The notes below the pieces were generated by a model. It was not told the DNA's origin. It did no database searches and was given only the letters and a program-made list of their open reading frames with translations. A stretch of DNA of 64,000 bases, from positions 148,929,577-148,993,576 of the forward strand of contig CP136065.1 of NCBI GenBank assembly GCA_032622095.1, in the 5' to 3' direction. Below, piece after piece: positions 1 through 43,166 of this stretch (positions are counted from its first letter, which is position 1; each line of letters opens with the position of its first letter). A program made the translations under genes and the position numbers. This stretch comes from Siphonodentalium dalli. Its lineage: Eukaryota > Mollusca > Scaphopoda > Gadilida > Siphonodentaliidae.

Positions 1-1070
1 ATTCATGGACTAGTTGGAGTCTCAATGAATTTTAAAATATATACGTGTCCCGACCTTTCATACCGTTGATATGGCGAATATACTTCACACACGAATGAAG
101 CATATTTACATGGAAAGCATTTATATTGCCATGTGTCCCACGACCACTGCCAATAGCCTTTCCGACAAGAGGCCATCAGCATGGCTCTTCATGCTTCTAT
201 TGCCCATATCAATTTGATTATCTGGCACATAGACAATAAAACAGGCAAAGACGTTTGCGCTGTCCAGCTAAGCTTTCGAGGAAGCTCATTGACCAGCATT
301 ACCGACCTTTCCTAAGACGCAGGCAGGGGACCACTCCGTTCGAGTGGCATCCCATCCCCATGGCACAGATGCCCGATCATAAGGGCCTGAAGCCATGCTG
401 CCAACTGCGCATTTCGGTCTATGCTGTCCTCTCTTCCTTAAACATGCCATAAGCGGGACCACTTAGGTTGGGGGAGTTCCTCTCTATCTTGGCTCTTCAA
501 ATTAAAATAAAACAACATTATAAAGGGATGTGTATCCTTTACTAGGAGGATGATAATTTCATTCCTTTCCTTCCTAGGGGAGCCATTTTTAGAGCGGGTC
601 TTCCCCTAGTTTGCTGCATGCTTCACACTAACCGACCTATCACACACCTAGGTCGTTCTGCTGCATGTTTGGGGGGGCAGAGGCTCAGACCTGAATATTC
701 CGTATGGTGACCGTGAAAATTTACCTGTGTTCATCATCTGACTACATTTTACATCATTTGAACTGATTTCGGTTGTAGAAGGCGCACCTTCATTTCTTAG
801 AATCGGATCGCGGTGGGTATTCCGCTGGGAACGCGGGCTGCTCTCAGGTGCCTAGTGGTCGTGATGGCCTAATAATAGTAATGTGTGTGGATTTAGGCTG
901 AACATAATACTTGTGATTGCACATTTTGCTGTCTGTCTCCATTCCAAAGGATGGTGCTCGTTGGGAAATTTCTCCGAAATTAATACTCGTACCGACACTA
1001 TTGTTTTGGCACCTGAGAGTAGCGGTTTGCTTTCTCATCGGATGCTCTGGTCACCTGCGGTGTTCGGCCA
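1..1070. other. Left-edge stretch, nothing recognised
   Basis: No open frame resembles a known gene and no CYFIP exon is seen. Base composition is more GC-rich than the introns to the right. The CYFIP exon preceding 4204 must lie beyond the left edge. Confidence 0.4.
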
Positions 1071-1573
1071 TGTTCTCTGAGGGGCTATATATATATCTTT
1101 AATGATACATTGGATTGTGCCAGGGATCTCTGCTCTGGCTCCGACCATTGGATTGTTGGGCGCAGCTTTAGTAGGGTCTTCTGACATGATCTCATGATGA
1201 CTTATATATCACCATGATATATCTATTATATCATTTTATATATCTATATATGCGAAAGATTTGTGTCACCGGGTTTCTGCAATGATATCTTGTGAAACGG
1301 TGATACATAGGTACCTCAGAGACATGAGACATGTTCTCTGTGGGGTTGTATATCTATATTTTGTGATACGTTGGATCATGACAGGGAGCTGTGATCTGGC
1401 TCCGCCCATTAGATTGATGGGCGCAGCTTTGGAAGGGCCTTCTGACATGATCTCATGAGGAAAACTTAATATGTATATCCCCCGGATATATATATTATAT
1501 CATTTTATATATATATATACGCAATGCGTATATTGTGATACATAGGTACCTCAGGGACATGTGAACATGTGAT
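1071..1573. repeat. Two diverged ~250-bp tandem units
   Basis: 1071-1331 and 1332-1573 share the order gttctct...ggctccg.ccatt.gatt, gggcgcagctttrg, ttctgacatgatctcatga, an AT run, then gatacataggtacctcag. Many substitutions show the duplication is old. Confidence 0.7.
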
Positions 1574-2500
1574 AACTGTTCTAAGGGCAGGACCAGTTCA
1601 CGCTCCTCCGGTGACGTATCAATTCGTTGGTTAAACCAATTCGTGGGGATACGTCTGGTGGAGCTGCAGGGGTACTTGGGACCTCCAGGCCATTTGGCCC
1701 CCACCAGACGCTAGCGGTTCTGGGCGCTAAAGCTGCCAAATAATCGAGTGCGTACGTATCGACACCGGCTGGATGGCCTTAGGCAGCTTAAGCGTAGGGC
1801 AGGGGCCGTACCCATGAGGTAAAGCGCCGAGTCCCCCTGGTCACGATCGAATTAACGACACAGCCTTGCCTGCCACTCCTACGTGAAGGGATCGGAGAAA
1901 AATGACCTCTCCCCACCCTCCAGCTTGGCCAGGATATTAGCTTGGGCATGACCACCTGCAGCATGCGATGGTGGGGGCTCCCTCTGATCCGATGGCTTGA
2001 CTCGCTTATAGTTGTATAACCCATTGGGGCTGGTGGGCTCTCCATTTGATACCTGTACCATAGATTGGGCATCAGGTTATCTGCCATTTGCATTGGTGAA
2101 CAGCAGTTAGTTAAACTCTTAATGTTGGTTGTCTTGCCATCTTTGGAGTGGGCCTCCTCCAGTGCAGGTCGTTATGTCGCTAAGGCGGAGAGGGAGTTAG
2201 TCTCCTCGAATCTCAAAATCGGCTGGATTCTTAGAACTGACGGATGAAGAACAGAGAATTGCTCGGTTCGCTCGCAATTCTGAATTGAATGGCACCACCT
2301 GGGATGTTGCTTCCAAAAACAAGGGGGGAGGTACATGTTTGGGCAATATAGCACTCTAATTATATGAGTTATTTCACGTACCTAATCATAACAGATTCAT
2401 TAAAGAGTTCATATTTAGGTACAATCTGTTTTAGAAGAGTGCATTCCCTCCAAAATTTGGCTATTAACTTTATTGCTCGTGCCTCCTCCTGGGCTTGCAT
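1574..2500. other. GC-richer unclassified stretch
   Basis: Contains short overlapping open frames on both strands (for example 1879-2061 minus, a hydrophilic peptide with EPTSPNGLYNYKR). It could be a decayed retroelement piece, but I recognise no domain. Confidence 0.3.
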
Positions 2501-2508
2501 TCTAATCC

Positions 2509-2606
2509 ATATAGTTCAGTGTGAACGGCTTCCTTTAGCGGAAATATGATATTTTTAAAAATATAATATATATTTCCTTAAAGAAAGCCTGAACACTGAA
2601 CTATCA
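2509..2606. repeat. Foldback element (atagttcagtgt ends)
   Basis: The left arm starts atagttcagtgtgaacgg and the right arm ends acactgaactat, meeting at an A/T-rich centre (tatttttaaaaata). A half copy is at 2817-2880. Confidence 0.75.
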
Positions 2607-2814
2607 TAGGGCCCTCCCATGGCGGTGCCATTCCCAACCCCGCAACTCGCCAATCTCCTGATTGAGTTGAAAATAAACTGGCGGATTCAGTCGGTTATAT
2701 TGGGACTGCGCATGCGTGACTAATCCGAGCAAGACCGCGAGGTACCGTAGGCGACCACACACAAAAAGTTAACCCCTTTTCTACTATGGTTTTACAAACG
2801 CAGGACATCTATCC

Positions 2815-2956
2815 ATATAGTTCAGTGTGAACGGCTTTCTTTAAGGAAATATATATTTTATTTTTAAAAATATCATATTTCCGACTAAATCTTGAAAAAT
2901 TTCCCATAATTCTGCTGTGGTTTTGGGGTCCATTATTTAGGACATTACTGTACAGT
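2815..2956. repeat. Chimeric repeat: half foldback + half P1 element
   Basis: 2817-2880 repeats the left arm of the 2509-2606 foldback. From 2880 (ttccgactaaatc) to 2955 (cattactgta) it is the right arm of a P1 element. The join lies at the shared word atatttccg. Confidence 0.65.
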
Positions 2957-3038
2957 GGAACCTGTATTTAGTGCCCACTGTTTTATGCGACTTACTGGTT
3001 TCTTTGATTGGATTACTTTCATATGGACTAGTTTTACT

Positions 3039-3193
3039 TAAGAAATAACTCTTGTTTCGGTTAAGGTTATGCAGTTATAAACAAAAAGTTTGAAGATAAA
3101 TTCTATTATGTGCGTAGCGCAGTTATAGAAAATTGATTTTCAAACTTTTCGGTTATAACTTATAACATTAATCGAAACAAGAGTTATTTCTTA
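3039..3193. repeat. Foldback element, ~155 bp
   Basis: Terminal inverted repeat taagaaataactcttgtttcg at the left and its complement at 3173-3193. Inner arms (aaaaagtttgaa / ttcaaacttttc) also pair. Confidence 0.8.
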
Positions 3194-3929
3194 TAATTTA
3201 ATCTGTCATTCCACAAGAGAACCACCATAAAAAGACGCACACAGAGTTGAAATTGACATGAACGCTGTCAATCAAACATCCAGTTATTGAGTGATCAAAT
3301 GTTGTCCTGAATTCATTGCTTTTGATTGGCTACTGAACAGTGTACACACAGTGATCAGCTGATCACTCCACTGTGACAGCAGGTGTTCCAGAACTATTTT
3401 GCCTGTATAATGCGACACGAGTTGTTAGTTTATGATATTTAATTTCTTTGAAAATGTTAGTTGGATCGAGTCTTGTTGATTTTTCTAGCTACATATGCAC
3501 CTAAGTACTGATTGTATACCTGTTGTATCCACTAAGTACTGATTGGTAGCAGTAAATTTAATGGCGGAGCAGTACTGCCTGAAGGATTTCTGAAGCAGCA
3601 TCGGAATCCCCGTTTATATAGCAGAAAGTATAGAATAGTTTTCATGTACATTTTAGGCACGCGGTATATAGGCATGGTCATAGAGCAAGATGCTGCTATG
3701 AGCGCTGTCAATTCAATAACAGAAGTAATCGAGCAATTTAGGTTATCGAGAAATAACTTTAATAGCTAAATGTGTGACAACCAATGGTTTTATTGTATTC
3801 TGTGGATTGACAGCTTATGATTAAATTACTATATAAATACCTTTCATTTGTCTTGGTTTGATTTAACTGTTTTATTTGGGTTTATCGTCATTTCAGCTGG
3901 TGAAGGTAAGACCAAGTAGACCATTAATT

Positions 3930-33548
<29,619 letters not shown>

Positions 33549-34548
33549 CAATAGTTTCCAAGAAAACAAAATCACAATTCTGGTCTCTTACCAAAGAGCA
33601 TATTTATGCAGTGTGTTCAATATAAAACCAACTGTATAGGTCATGCATACTTCAAATCTACAGCATCATAAATATAGCAGTGAGTCTTAAATCTATGGTG
33701 TGACGTCATTGTTCATTAATCAATGATATTAGACACAATTTTCTCTGCTCATTTAAATATGTGTGCATATAGGTGAAGGAAATGGAAGCTCGTGGTCATT
33801 CCATCCAAATCAATATGACAGACGTCATAGTGTTATGTGTATGGTGATGCCATGGCATTAATTTAATTTCCATAGCTATATTTTTAGCATCATAGATCAT
33901 CATAAGGGTGATCTGTGTACATAATCCTTACCTAATATCAGATCAAACCAGACATGGGATGCTAGCTTTCATGTGTAATCCATTAAAGAAATGGATGTTG
34001 ATTTTGTTGCATTCCATTGAGGATGGATGCAAGTTGGTCGGACATTTTGTGTTGAATGCGAAATGGAATGCGAAAAGTGTTCCACACATAAAAATGTCAT
34101 ACCAACTTGCATCCACTCTCCATTGAATGCAGCATAATCAACATCCATTTCTTATATTTACACGTAACTTGCAGATTAAAAGAGCATTTAGCTCCCATTT
34201 TGAACGATATTCTGGTATCGCGTTGCAAGTTGCACTATAGGAAAACAAGTTGGGGCCTGTGTGTGATGTCACATGATGTGATTTCAACCAACCAACGTCC
34301 TCCATTCAAGTTCCACAGCATGAATGCATGTTGGAGTGCAGGGACCAGCCAAGAGGTTTCAAATTGGGAGAATTCACTTTTCCCTGTTTGGTTATTAGAG
34401 AGAATTGGACTGTTACCAGGGAGAAGTAACACTGGCTGAAGTTCAATTACACCCCAACATCACCCTTCTATGATCCATTAAGTATTATGCAACACAAGAG
34501 CCCAATTATAAAACCATTATAGTGAGTAAAGAACCCTGTTATAATCAG
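33549..34548. other. CYFIP 3' flank
   Basis: Probable 3' untranslated region and flank. No canonical AATAAA close to the stop was seen; ATTAAA occurs near 33981. A loose inverted pair lies around 33970-34150 (gcatccattc.. and tccattgaatgcagcat), with ggatgcaagttgg and ccaacttgcatcc. No gene recognised. Confidence 0.4.
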
Positions 34549-34552
34549 TAAA

Positions 34553-34771
34553 TATACTTTAATGCTCTAAGTAATCGACTCCTTAATCACAGCAGAATTA
34601 TGGGTAACTTTTCAGGATTTAGTCGGAAATATGGCTTGTTGCCATTCATCGGAAAGCTCTCGACGAGAGCTTTCCGATGAATGGCAACAAGCCATATTTC
34701 CGACTAAATCCTGAAAAGTTACCCATAATTCTGCTGTGGTTAAGGGGTCAATTACTTAAAGCATTACTGTA
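34553..34771. repeat. P1 foldback MITE, very symmetrical
   Basis: actttaatgctctaagtaat.. folds at gctctcgacgagagc and ends gcattactgta. The right arm and a short flank are repeated at 34772-34894. Confidence 0.85.
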
Positions 34772-34894
34772 CTTTAGATATGGTGCGAGAGCTTTCCGAT
34801 GAATGGCAACAAGCCATATTTCCGACTAAATCCTGAAAAGTTACCCATAATTCTGCTAAGGTTAAGGGGTCGATTACTTAAGAGCATTACTGTA
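34772..34894. repeat. Tandem duplication of P1 right arm
   Basis: gcgagagctttccgatgaat through gcattactgta repeats the right arm, and ctttagatatggtg occurs after both copies, showing the arm plus flank was duplicated. Confidence 0.82.
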
Positions 34895-35547
34895 CTTTAG
34901 ATATGGTGTCGGGACATATGCATACTGGTATATGAGAGAGAGGTCACTTCTCCCCGAGACAAAAACAAGGAGAAGTGGCACCTTTTAGGGAGAAGATGTC
35001 TCCCAAGTCGCCATCTGAGCTGGTCCCTGCAGGAGTGTAAATATAATATTATGAGCTTTTATAACTCTTCCATGGTACATATTTTTATACCATCTTGTTC
35101 TAGCATTTCTGAGTCTATGGTTTGCATCAGGCTAGAGTTTGTGTCAGAGCTGTTTTAATTGCTTATGCATGGAGGTCTGTTTCAATATACATTTCACACA
35201 ATATATTCAATCAAATTACAAATAAAAGAACGTACATTGATCATTAGGGTTCAAGTCACACTTGGTTAACTATTTAGTGAAACTGGTTTGCTGTTGGAAC
35301 GAATTCAATTAGGATTTGGTATTCAAGATTATATTTGACTCAGCACCATGTTGCTGATTTGAGATTTTATTTAACTCAACATTTGAGATTCACAGTGCCC
35401 TATATGGCAAGAAGAATAACTCAATTTGTGATCATAAAATCAATAGAGGACTGCAAATGTCTAGAAAGACAGTATTCATAACCACAAATTGGCAATATTA
35501 CATTATTGTAATGCATGTCTGAACAGATCTTTGGTCATTTTTTCTTT

Positions 35548-36050
35548 TTATTACATGATCCTACCCTTATACCATTCAATAAACCCATTCTATAAATTGT
35601 GATATTAAACGTTGATTTAATAACAGGAAATAGTGCCAGGTGACCTTTGAATTCCATTTGTCGTCTTGTTTACATTCCTCAAAATACTATGGCTTCCAAT
35701 ATTTTTCCAACAAACTATAATGAATGAAGACTTTGAAAAGTTATGTCATTAAATATATGCCATTAAATATGCCAAAGGGTCTTTATTTATATGGGACTAT
35801 TTCTATATGCTGGCAAACAACGCATAGTTACGTGAAACGTCATCGCATGCCTTATAAAAGCCGATATTAGTTTCGCGTCCCATTTGTTGATTTAAGTATG
35901 ATTTGTTCAGGTTTTGGATCATGTAATAAATAAAATCTACTACTCGTCCCCAGTTTATAGCAGAATTTAGAAAACTCGTCCAGTAAATTTGGTCTGGACA
36001 AAGTCTTTTTTATATTCCGCTATAAACTGGGGACTCGTTGTAGATCCTCT
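35548..36050. repeat. P7 element, copy 2, with foldback tail
   Basis: ttattacatgatcc at 35548 to ggatcatgtaataa at 35929, then atctactactcgtcccc.. to ..ggactcgttgtagat. Same layout as 5548-6104. Confidence 0.75.
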
Positions 36051-37384
36051 ATATATATTTCTCTCCAATATGTCTTTCCTCAGATAATATGATATAGATA
36101 AAATTTTATGTATTTTAAAGTATAAATTAGGTTGGAATATGACATTGTAACATTCAATTATAAATTAACATTACTTAACAATCTGAAATTGCCAATCATG
36201 GTATATTTATTATATAATTTTCAACTATCATTTATAAATTGTTAGGACACTTTTATTAATAGGAGTATGTTTTATTCCAACATAAATTTAAATAAGACTT
36301 AAAATGACTCCATATCTTGTTATATTTTCTAAGTTATTTTTGCCAGTATATATTTTATATTTTTATATATTTTATGTATCCACTCTCGTCTTTCTTACTC
36401 TCTTGGTCTTACTATATCTATGATTTCAGGAATATGTTGCACATGTCACATCCAGGGTATTAAAGCAATTTCATTATTTTAATTATTGATGTTGAAAATG
36501 CTGACAAATCGATTTTTTAAATAGTCAGGTTCAGATTTAACTACAGTGTAACATCTGACATAGAATTATAGATTGTATTTACTATTGTATGGTGTGAAAT
36601 ATCACCCGATTGCAATCGAAACAATGCTTTGTATGGCTACAGTTCATTATTCCAAAATAATCAAGAGGGTTCTTTATTCCGAATGTTCTTATTCTGAAAG
36701 TAGGCCTATACCTGAAGGTGTCGATATTCAATGGTTCTTTATTCCAAATTAATTTAGGAAATTGTATACATTTTTGAAAACCCAGTCGGAGACAATTGAA
36801 CATTTCCTATCTGATTTAACACCATGGAACTACTAGTTGTGAATTGCCTATACCTGAAAAAGATTAACTATAACTTATGGGCCCATTCATGACAGGTTTT
36901 AATTATAGATTTTACATAGACTTTTAAAAGAGGAAATTTCACCGTGTTTTAGCTTTTTGTAAGGAAACGATTATCCATGATAAATAGCATTATGCTTCCA
37001 TTATCTAGTAGCTCAAAATATTAAAGAACATTCCTAATATTCTTATTACATTATTTTGGATGCCCTCATGGGTCTCCATCCGGCATGAGTGTTACGAATG
37101 GTGTCGAATATAATTAATATTTTTCAATTTTTTTTCATTATTTGGTTAGAGGAAAATTTACTTTTTTGTTAATCTTTGGATAGGTCATTTTTAATGACCA
37201 AATTACATACAATACCACCACATAAGGCCTATATTTCATATTTTAAAACTTATTCCGCATTTTTGCTTATTACTGGCATCTAGGAGTCACTATGGGTATT
37301 TTCGGCATAAAGCAGTTTCTGAATAAAGAACCGTCTTCATACTTTCGGAATAAAGAACCTTCAGAACAAATAACCTTTGGAATA

Positions 37385-38105
37385 CCTTACTCATATTTGA
37401 ATTCGAGCAGTACTATTTTTTTTATGTGTGTGAATTTAAAACTGAGTGAAAAATAGTATAAGTTTACACTAATATGAGGGCTATTTTTTATAGCTAATGG
37501 ACAAATATATTTACATGTGGGCAAACAATCTGAAAGCTATTATCCATAATACGTATGTATACATCTAAAGCGATAAATCATGGTAAGATCTTTGATGTTG
37601 AAATGCTTCTAAGAAATGCACACATTTTTCAGGCTGAATGTGCATGAAAGCGCGTCCCCCTATTCACAACGCTGGGGTGACACCCTAGTCAAACAGTATG
37701 AGTTTGTTATGCATTTAAAATACACGCAACCAAGAGTTGAGCAGTCAACAGCATATAATATATGTGGTTGTGGTTTTAATTCTTTGGAGTTCAATTCCAT
37801 GATATCAATAAATATTTATTAAATATCAGAATGATTATTTGGACCATATAAGCACCCGTCTTCACAACAACATTATGGTGCAGTTGTGTTCTATTTGATG
37901 TAAATTTTCTTCAAGATGGTCTTTAATAAGCACATGTATCTTCCGGAATAATTAAGAACTGAAACTGTCAATACTTTTACAAATATATCGTCGTCAGTTT
38001 TTTAATTTCGCGATACACAGTGCGCTATTTGAATTCGTGCTACACAGTGCGCTAATTCAAAACTGAGCGAACAATAGTACTGCACTAATTTAAATATGAG
38101 TAAGG
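37385..38105. repeat. P6 TIR element (unit 1)
   Basis: TA|ccttactcatatttgaattc to tttaaatatgagtaagg|TA, inner gcagtactattttt / caatagtactgc. 721 bp, no coding capacity. The duplicate is at about 43915-44635. Confidence 0.8.
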
Positions 38106-38270
38106 TAAAGAACCTTCAGAATGAAGACATGACCCCCTCTGTGTAAATAGATGGTGGACAAGCACCTAACATTGATTTCATAATAGGTCACTGACCTAAT
38201 ATGGGTTCATATACCGTCAATATTTATCGACGATGATTGGCTAATATCAAGAGCTGACATAATAATACAT

Positions 38271-38521
38271 CCAAGCCTTGAAATAGTGTGTCTGTCATTT
38301 GCAGAATGAGGTCCCCAGAGGGTGAATTTGGTGATGCTACCCTGCATAGCGGGTTAGCATCACCAAATTCACCCTCTGGGAACCTCATTCTGCTGAGTTG
38401 TAAGCAGAATGAGGTCCCCAGAGGGTGAATTTGGTGGTGCTAGCCTGCTATGCGGGGTAGCATCACTAAATTCACCCTCTGGGGACATCATTATGCAAAT
38501 GACAGACTATATCAAGGCTTG
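38271..38521. repeat. P2 double foldback (unit 1)
   Basis: ccaagccttgaaatagtgtg .. tatcaaggcttg with two adjacent cores (cagagggtgaatttggtg). No matching 8-bp flanks found. Duplicate at about 44801-45051. Confidence 0.75.
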
Positions 38522-40602
38522 ACAGGTGACTCTCATATATTGCTATAGGGTTTATGCAGACAATGTAAAGTCCAAGAAAGAGAGCATACAGAAGATATAA
38601 CATATCTGGTTCTCTATTGTTGGATTTTCCAGAATTTGAATAAAAAGCAAAACATGATTATTAAAAAAATGGTCTGGAACCCTAAATACATCTTTAATAT
38701 ACTAAACTGAAATGTCACCACGATATGTCACTGGATATTATCTCTATCAACCCTTATCACTGGACAGATATCTGTGTATTCTGTATACTCAGAGCATATG
38801 TTTCAAATCAAACAATTTTGTAGTCTTGTTTATAGCAGATGGAACACACTCCATATGACACACTTTTGACATCTGCACATATAAATAAGTTTGCATTATT
38901 ATAATGTTCTTCAGAATTTGTTTTATTATGCAACTTTTGTATATCTCACCATCATACTCCGCATCAATCTTACTATTTTTTAGAAATCATTCATATTTCA
39001 GTCAGGGGTGCCAGTAGCATTATTGGGGGGGGGGGGGGTGGTGGTTGGTGGTTTCTTCATTGAAGAATTGAAAATTTGCACTGGACCTTTACCACTCTAT
39101 GACCCCATCCCCTTTCTGCTATGGCCTCCCTGATTTCAGTGTCATCTGTGCAATTGCTTGCCTAAAATGATCTGCTACATTCCTTTTTCTGATCTTTCAA
39201 TATCATATATATCAATGACAAAATATATATTTGCTGAAAAACCAATTGTTTTTACTACCCCTCCGGGCTCACTGGGTAGGAACTGCTCCATGAGAAAAGA
39301 TCCTCTTGTGATTTTTGTTCCAGTTCACTGTCGATCCGTGTCCAGTTCACTTGCGAGATTTTTGTACTTGGTCCAAAACAGACGTGCTTTACACCATGTA
39401 CCAAACTACCGTATAATAATAACCATTAGCGATTACATTCAAACAAAAGTGAGTCTTGTGTGAAGTTTTAGTTCAATATGTGCACACTTATTTTACCAAA
39501 AATCTGTTGCATAGATGTTCGGGTAGTGAACGGATCTTATCAATGGTGAACTGGGACCAATCACTAGTGAACTGGAACATTTCTTAAAATGGATAAATTC
39601 TACTATTCCACATTGACTTAATAATTTCCAACTATATGTCTTGATAGTTGAGGTAGCTGGCAAGGTATATACAACAAATGAACTGCATATACATCTCTGT
39701 TACCATGGGAAAATCCCCAGTGACCTTGATCAGATCGGATAAGAACTGGACTGAAGATCGGAAGAGGTGCCAGCCTCGAGGAGCAGTTCCTACCCATCCA
39801 GGCTTATTTTGAGAATTCAGTACAAAACTGGTAAAACATCTAGCGAAACAGAGACTGATATAAGTCTAGCTCTTCTTGCCTCAGACTGAATCAAATTATT
39901 TTGTCTATATACAAGTTTTGGGTTAACACTTTTGCTTACTGGGTATATTCAAATTTATGTATGTGAGTGTTCCCGGTGGACCACCAAGATGTGATCTGCA
40001 CCAGATGATTTGAACACGTCATGGTTCATTATGTTCACTCTCAGTTTTTTTGTGAATAGAAAATTTCAAACTGTGACCATGATTTCATGGTGTTCGTAGA
40101 TATTTTCTTTGTGTTGAATATATCAGGATGCTGATATGTCTTTACAACCATTTGTTTGCAAACAATCATGACCACAGGTTTGAAATGACTCATTGTGTGT
40201 GTGTTTACAAAGAAAAAAACACCACGTTACAATACCATGTAACACTATAGATCAGTTTGAGACCGAAACCACGGTATGGTTCAGTAATGTAATTGTGACC
40301 CCATTGAAAATGATTCATCCCATATGCCATATTCAAGTCAAAACAACTCAATAATAATTTTTTTTATCATATATTTTACAAACACAACAGTGTATGTCAC
40401 TTCCAATAGTCAAGTGGAATAAATTATCAGTCTATTAACATTGTGTATATATATTTGATTCAGAATTGATAGTTCTCTGATCAAACATATTAGCACCATA
40501 TGATAATCTTCAACTAGGTCAAGACACTCCAATAATCATACGCTTCAGTCTGATTTTTCCATAGCCTGTCACATGTGAATACACGTTTTGAAGACCATAA
40601 AT

Positions 40603-40762
40603 ACACAGAACGACACGATGTATAAATGGATTTGTCAATACGGCACGAGTGCTGTCGCGTCAGGATAGAACGAGAGGCGCTTGCGCCTCGAGTTCTATCC
40701 TTCCGCGACAGCACGAGTGCCGTATCGACAAACCCATTTACACATCGTGTCGTTCTGTGTTT
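40603..40762. repeat. Large palindrome (unit 1)
   Basis: acacagaacgacacgatgta at the left returns as tacacatcgtgtcgttctgt at the right. Arms about 75 bases (cggcacgagtgctgtcgcg, aggatagaac..) with centre gcgcttgcgc. The counterpart in unit 2 (47155-47242) lacks the inner 68 bases. Confidence 0.85.
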
Positions 40763-41628
40763 ATTACACGCTTCGCGTCCTAGAATCCGTGCATTAAAAA
40801 TACAGGATTAGAAGGTTTATTTAGGCTCATATAGGGCGTGTTTGTCATGTGTGATGATTCTTTTATTTAAATAGTTCCAGTTTCGTGGTTGAGGTGAACG
40901 TCATTTTACGTCAACGAGATGCGTATGGAACGTACGTTACATACGGATTTGTGAATATGGAACGGCAATAACACTGTACTTCTAGGAACAAGCGTGTAAT
41001 AAAGATCTGACTGATACATGTCACACCGACATTTCTGTAAGACGATGAAAGTTCAGTTATTCTTCCCGAAAAGGGTGAATCAAATTCTATCCTTTATTTC
41101 TTGGTCTGCATGCTTTCACTTTTTCTTATCTTGTGAAGCAAAAGGGTCTGTCCAGATCTTCATATCTGCAAATGAGAGTTGTGTTTTCAATAAATGATTT
41201 ATCTTTAAAATTTACATTACTATTCATGTTCATTGAAATTTCATTCTCAAAACAGGATTCATATCCCAGAAGTTGAACAGAGATGAGTACAGCTAACAAA
41301 AAATTGCCATTTCTTTAAAAAATTGTTAAATCATATTTGTTTATTCGATATTCGATCCAAGAGTGTATGCATTCAGTTTGTGTGAGCTGGCTGACTGGAT
41401 GCAAAATTTTAAGTGACTATGTAAACGCAATATTTCACATGGAAATACAGTTTGGATTTAGGTCCAGAACAACCATTTCTGATGGAGAAATGCCACTTTT
41501 CAACTTAAAATTTCTTGATTATTTCGGTATATTGGTTTGTATTCCATGATTAGATGTCATCAAATCCAGCAGAACTGTTGCTGGTAAAACAACCTGCACT
41601 GTTATCAGCTTCCCTGCAAAAGGTAATG

Positions 41629-41845
41629 TTAACCCTTCCGTGACTGGAGCTTCTGCGAAAACCCTGTACCGATGCATTCTCTTATATTTGCGAGTCTCCT
41701 ATAAGGGATATTTACCATGACCATGTACGCCAGTGCATTCTCTTATATATGAAAGGCTACCTATGGTAGACTCGCATATATATAAGAGAATGCACTGGCA
41801 CATCTTTAATGATGCACCAGCGCAGTTCCCGTATTGAGGTCGCGC
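41629..41845. repeat. P4 piggyBac-like MITE (unit 1)
   Basis: ttaacccttccgtgactgga, central atgaaaggctacctatgg, catatatataagagaatgca. Duplicate at about 48112-48325. Confidence 0.7.
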
Positions 41846-43166
41846 CAGCCTAATTAGTGTGAAAATGACAAATTCCAATATAACAGAATTTCTCTGGCAC
41901 AACCCGACATGCCACACGTCTGGTGCTGATATGCTACACATCTGTGGCTCGACGCTGTTTTATGTGACGTGCTAGACACGGGTTGCACTAAAATAATTCA
42001 GGGAACATCACTCCCTATTTACATGTAGGACCCCTTTGGCAGATAGCATGTGCGATTGATCATTACGCCATCCCTAGCACGAACTGTGTCTGGGACGTCA
42101 TATAAAACAGTGCCTGGCCACACACATGTTCCCATTTGGCCATTGTCAATATTATGAAGGCTATGATAGGGTACTCTGGGGACATGCAAAGGACGATTTG
42201 GGAATAAATATATTGCAGAGATATATACAGAGTTTCAAGGGAGATGAATGACATGATCTTGATTTTTAAACCAATGAAAGTGTTTACTAGATTAATGCAT
42301 TGTAGAAGTATTATAAAGACACAATGAGGGCCAGTAGCTCATTATAGTGCATTGTCAGAGAACACTGTCACAGCGTATTTTCATGAACTTCCCAAGGGAC
42401 ATGATTATAGCAGACGGCATTTTGTATCAGAAATGCTAAAATTGTTCGAAATATATGATTATGACACATGCTTGCTGCCTTGACATATAAAACAAACACA
42501 TGTACATGTAACATGTGCCAGAGACGCTCCAATGTCGAGCCAAGCGAAGATAGCATGACCTATGTTTGGCGCGACATATAAATGGGCCTGAAAGGGTTAA
42601 CAACTCACTTCCAGGTTGAATCTTTTCTCTATTAATACCTTTCCGTGCCTCTTTTTGTATTGTTTCTGAAATATTAAACGACAAAACAGTTAACAATATT
42701 ATAAAGATCTCATTTATTCCAGGCTCTCACTAACAATGAAGATAGATTTTTTTAAAGAAACTGATGATACTATTTTGATTGGATTGAACTAATTCGGAGA
42801 TTTAACTCTTGCTGCTTCCGTGGTCAAGGTTGGCAAATATAGACATGCAAAATGTTGATAAATTGTCAAATTTGACAACATTTTGTTAAATAAAACTTTA
42901 TTGAAAATACAGGTGTTAAGTGCACATCTGAACAAGGGTGCTAGACATAACCCCATTGTGCAAAAATAATTAGATGGCAAGGACAAATTAATTTACTCAT
43001 GGATAATAAATTTGTATATATGGAAAGATAATCAATGTTTTAGATCAAATAAACAGGAATATAACAATAAAATATTTCTGAAATATCTAACACAGACAGA
43101 AATTTTGTTTTCCAGAATTGATTTATAATGTTCCAACTGCCGGTACCTCAAGGTTTCAAATTGTTA

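Larger units (their letters stand above)
36639..43166. repeat. 6.5-kb tandem duplication, unit 1
   Basis: Starts at acagttcatta (36639) and runs to the next copy at 43167, offset 6528. Nearly identical to unit 2 apart from a few substitutions and indels. Carries a P6 element (37385-38105), two P2 foldbacks (38280-38520), a G-run (about 39027-39038), an internal inverted pair gtaggaactgctcc / ggagcagttcctac (39270, 39780), a large palindrome (40600-40760) and a P4 MITE (41629-41845). No gene-like frame; the open frames in it are short and unlike known proteins. Confidence 0.93.

Noticed and set aside
3896-3910. Possible 9-base micro-exon ctggtgaag between tttcag and gtaaga
   Set aside because: The encoded tripeptide has no place in the CYFIP alignment just before exon a, and the flanking match is easily due to chance.
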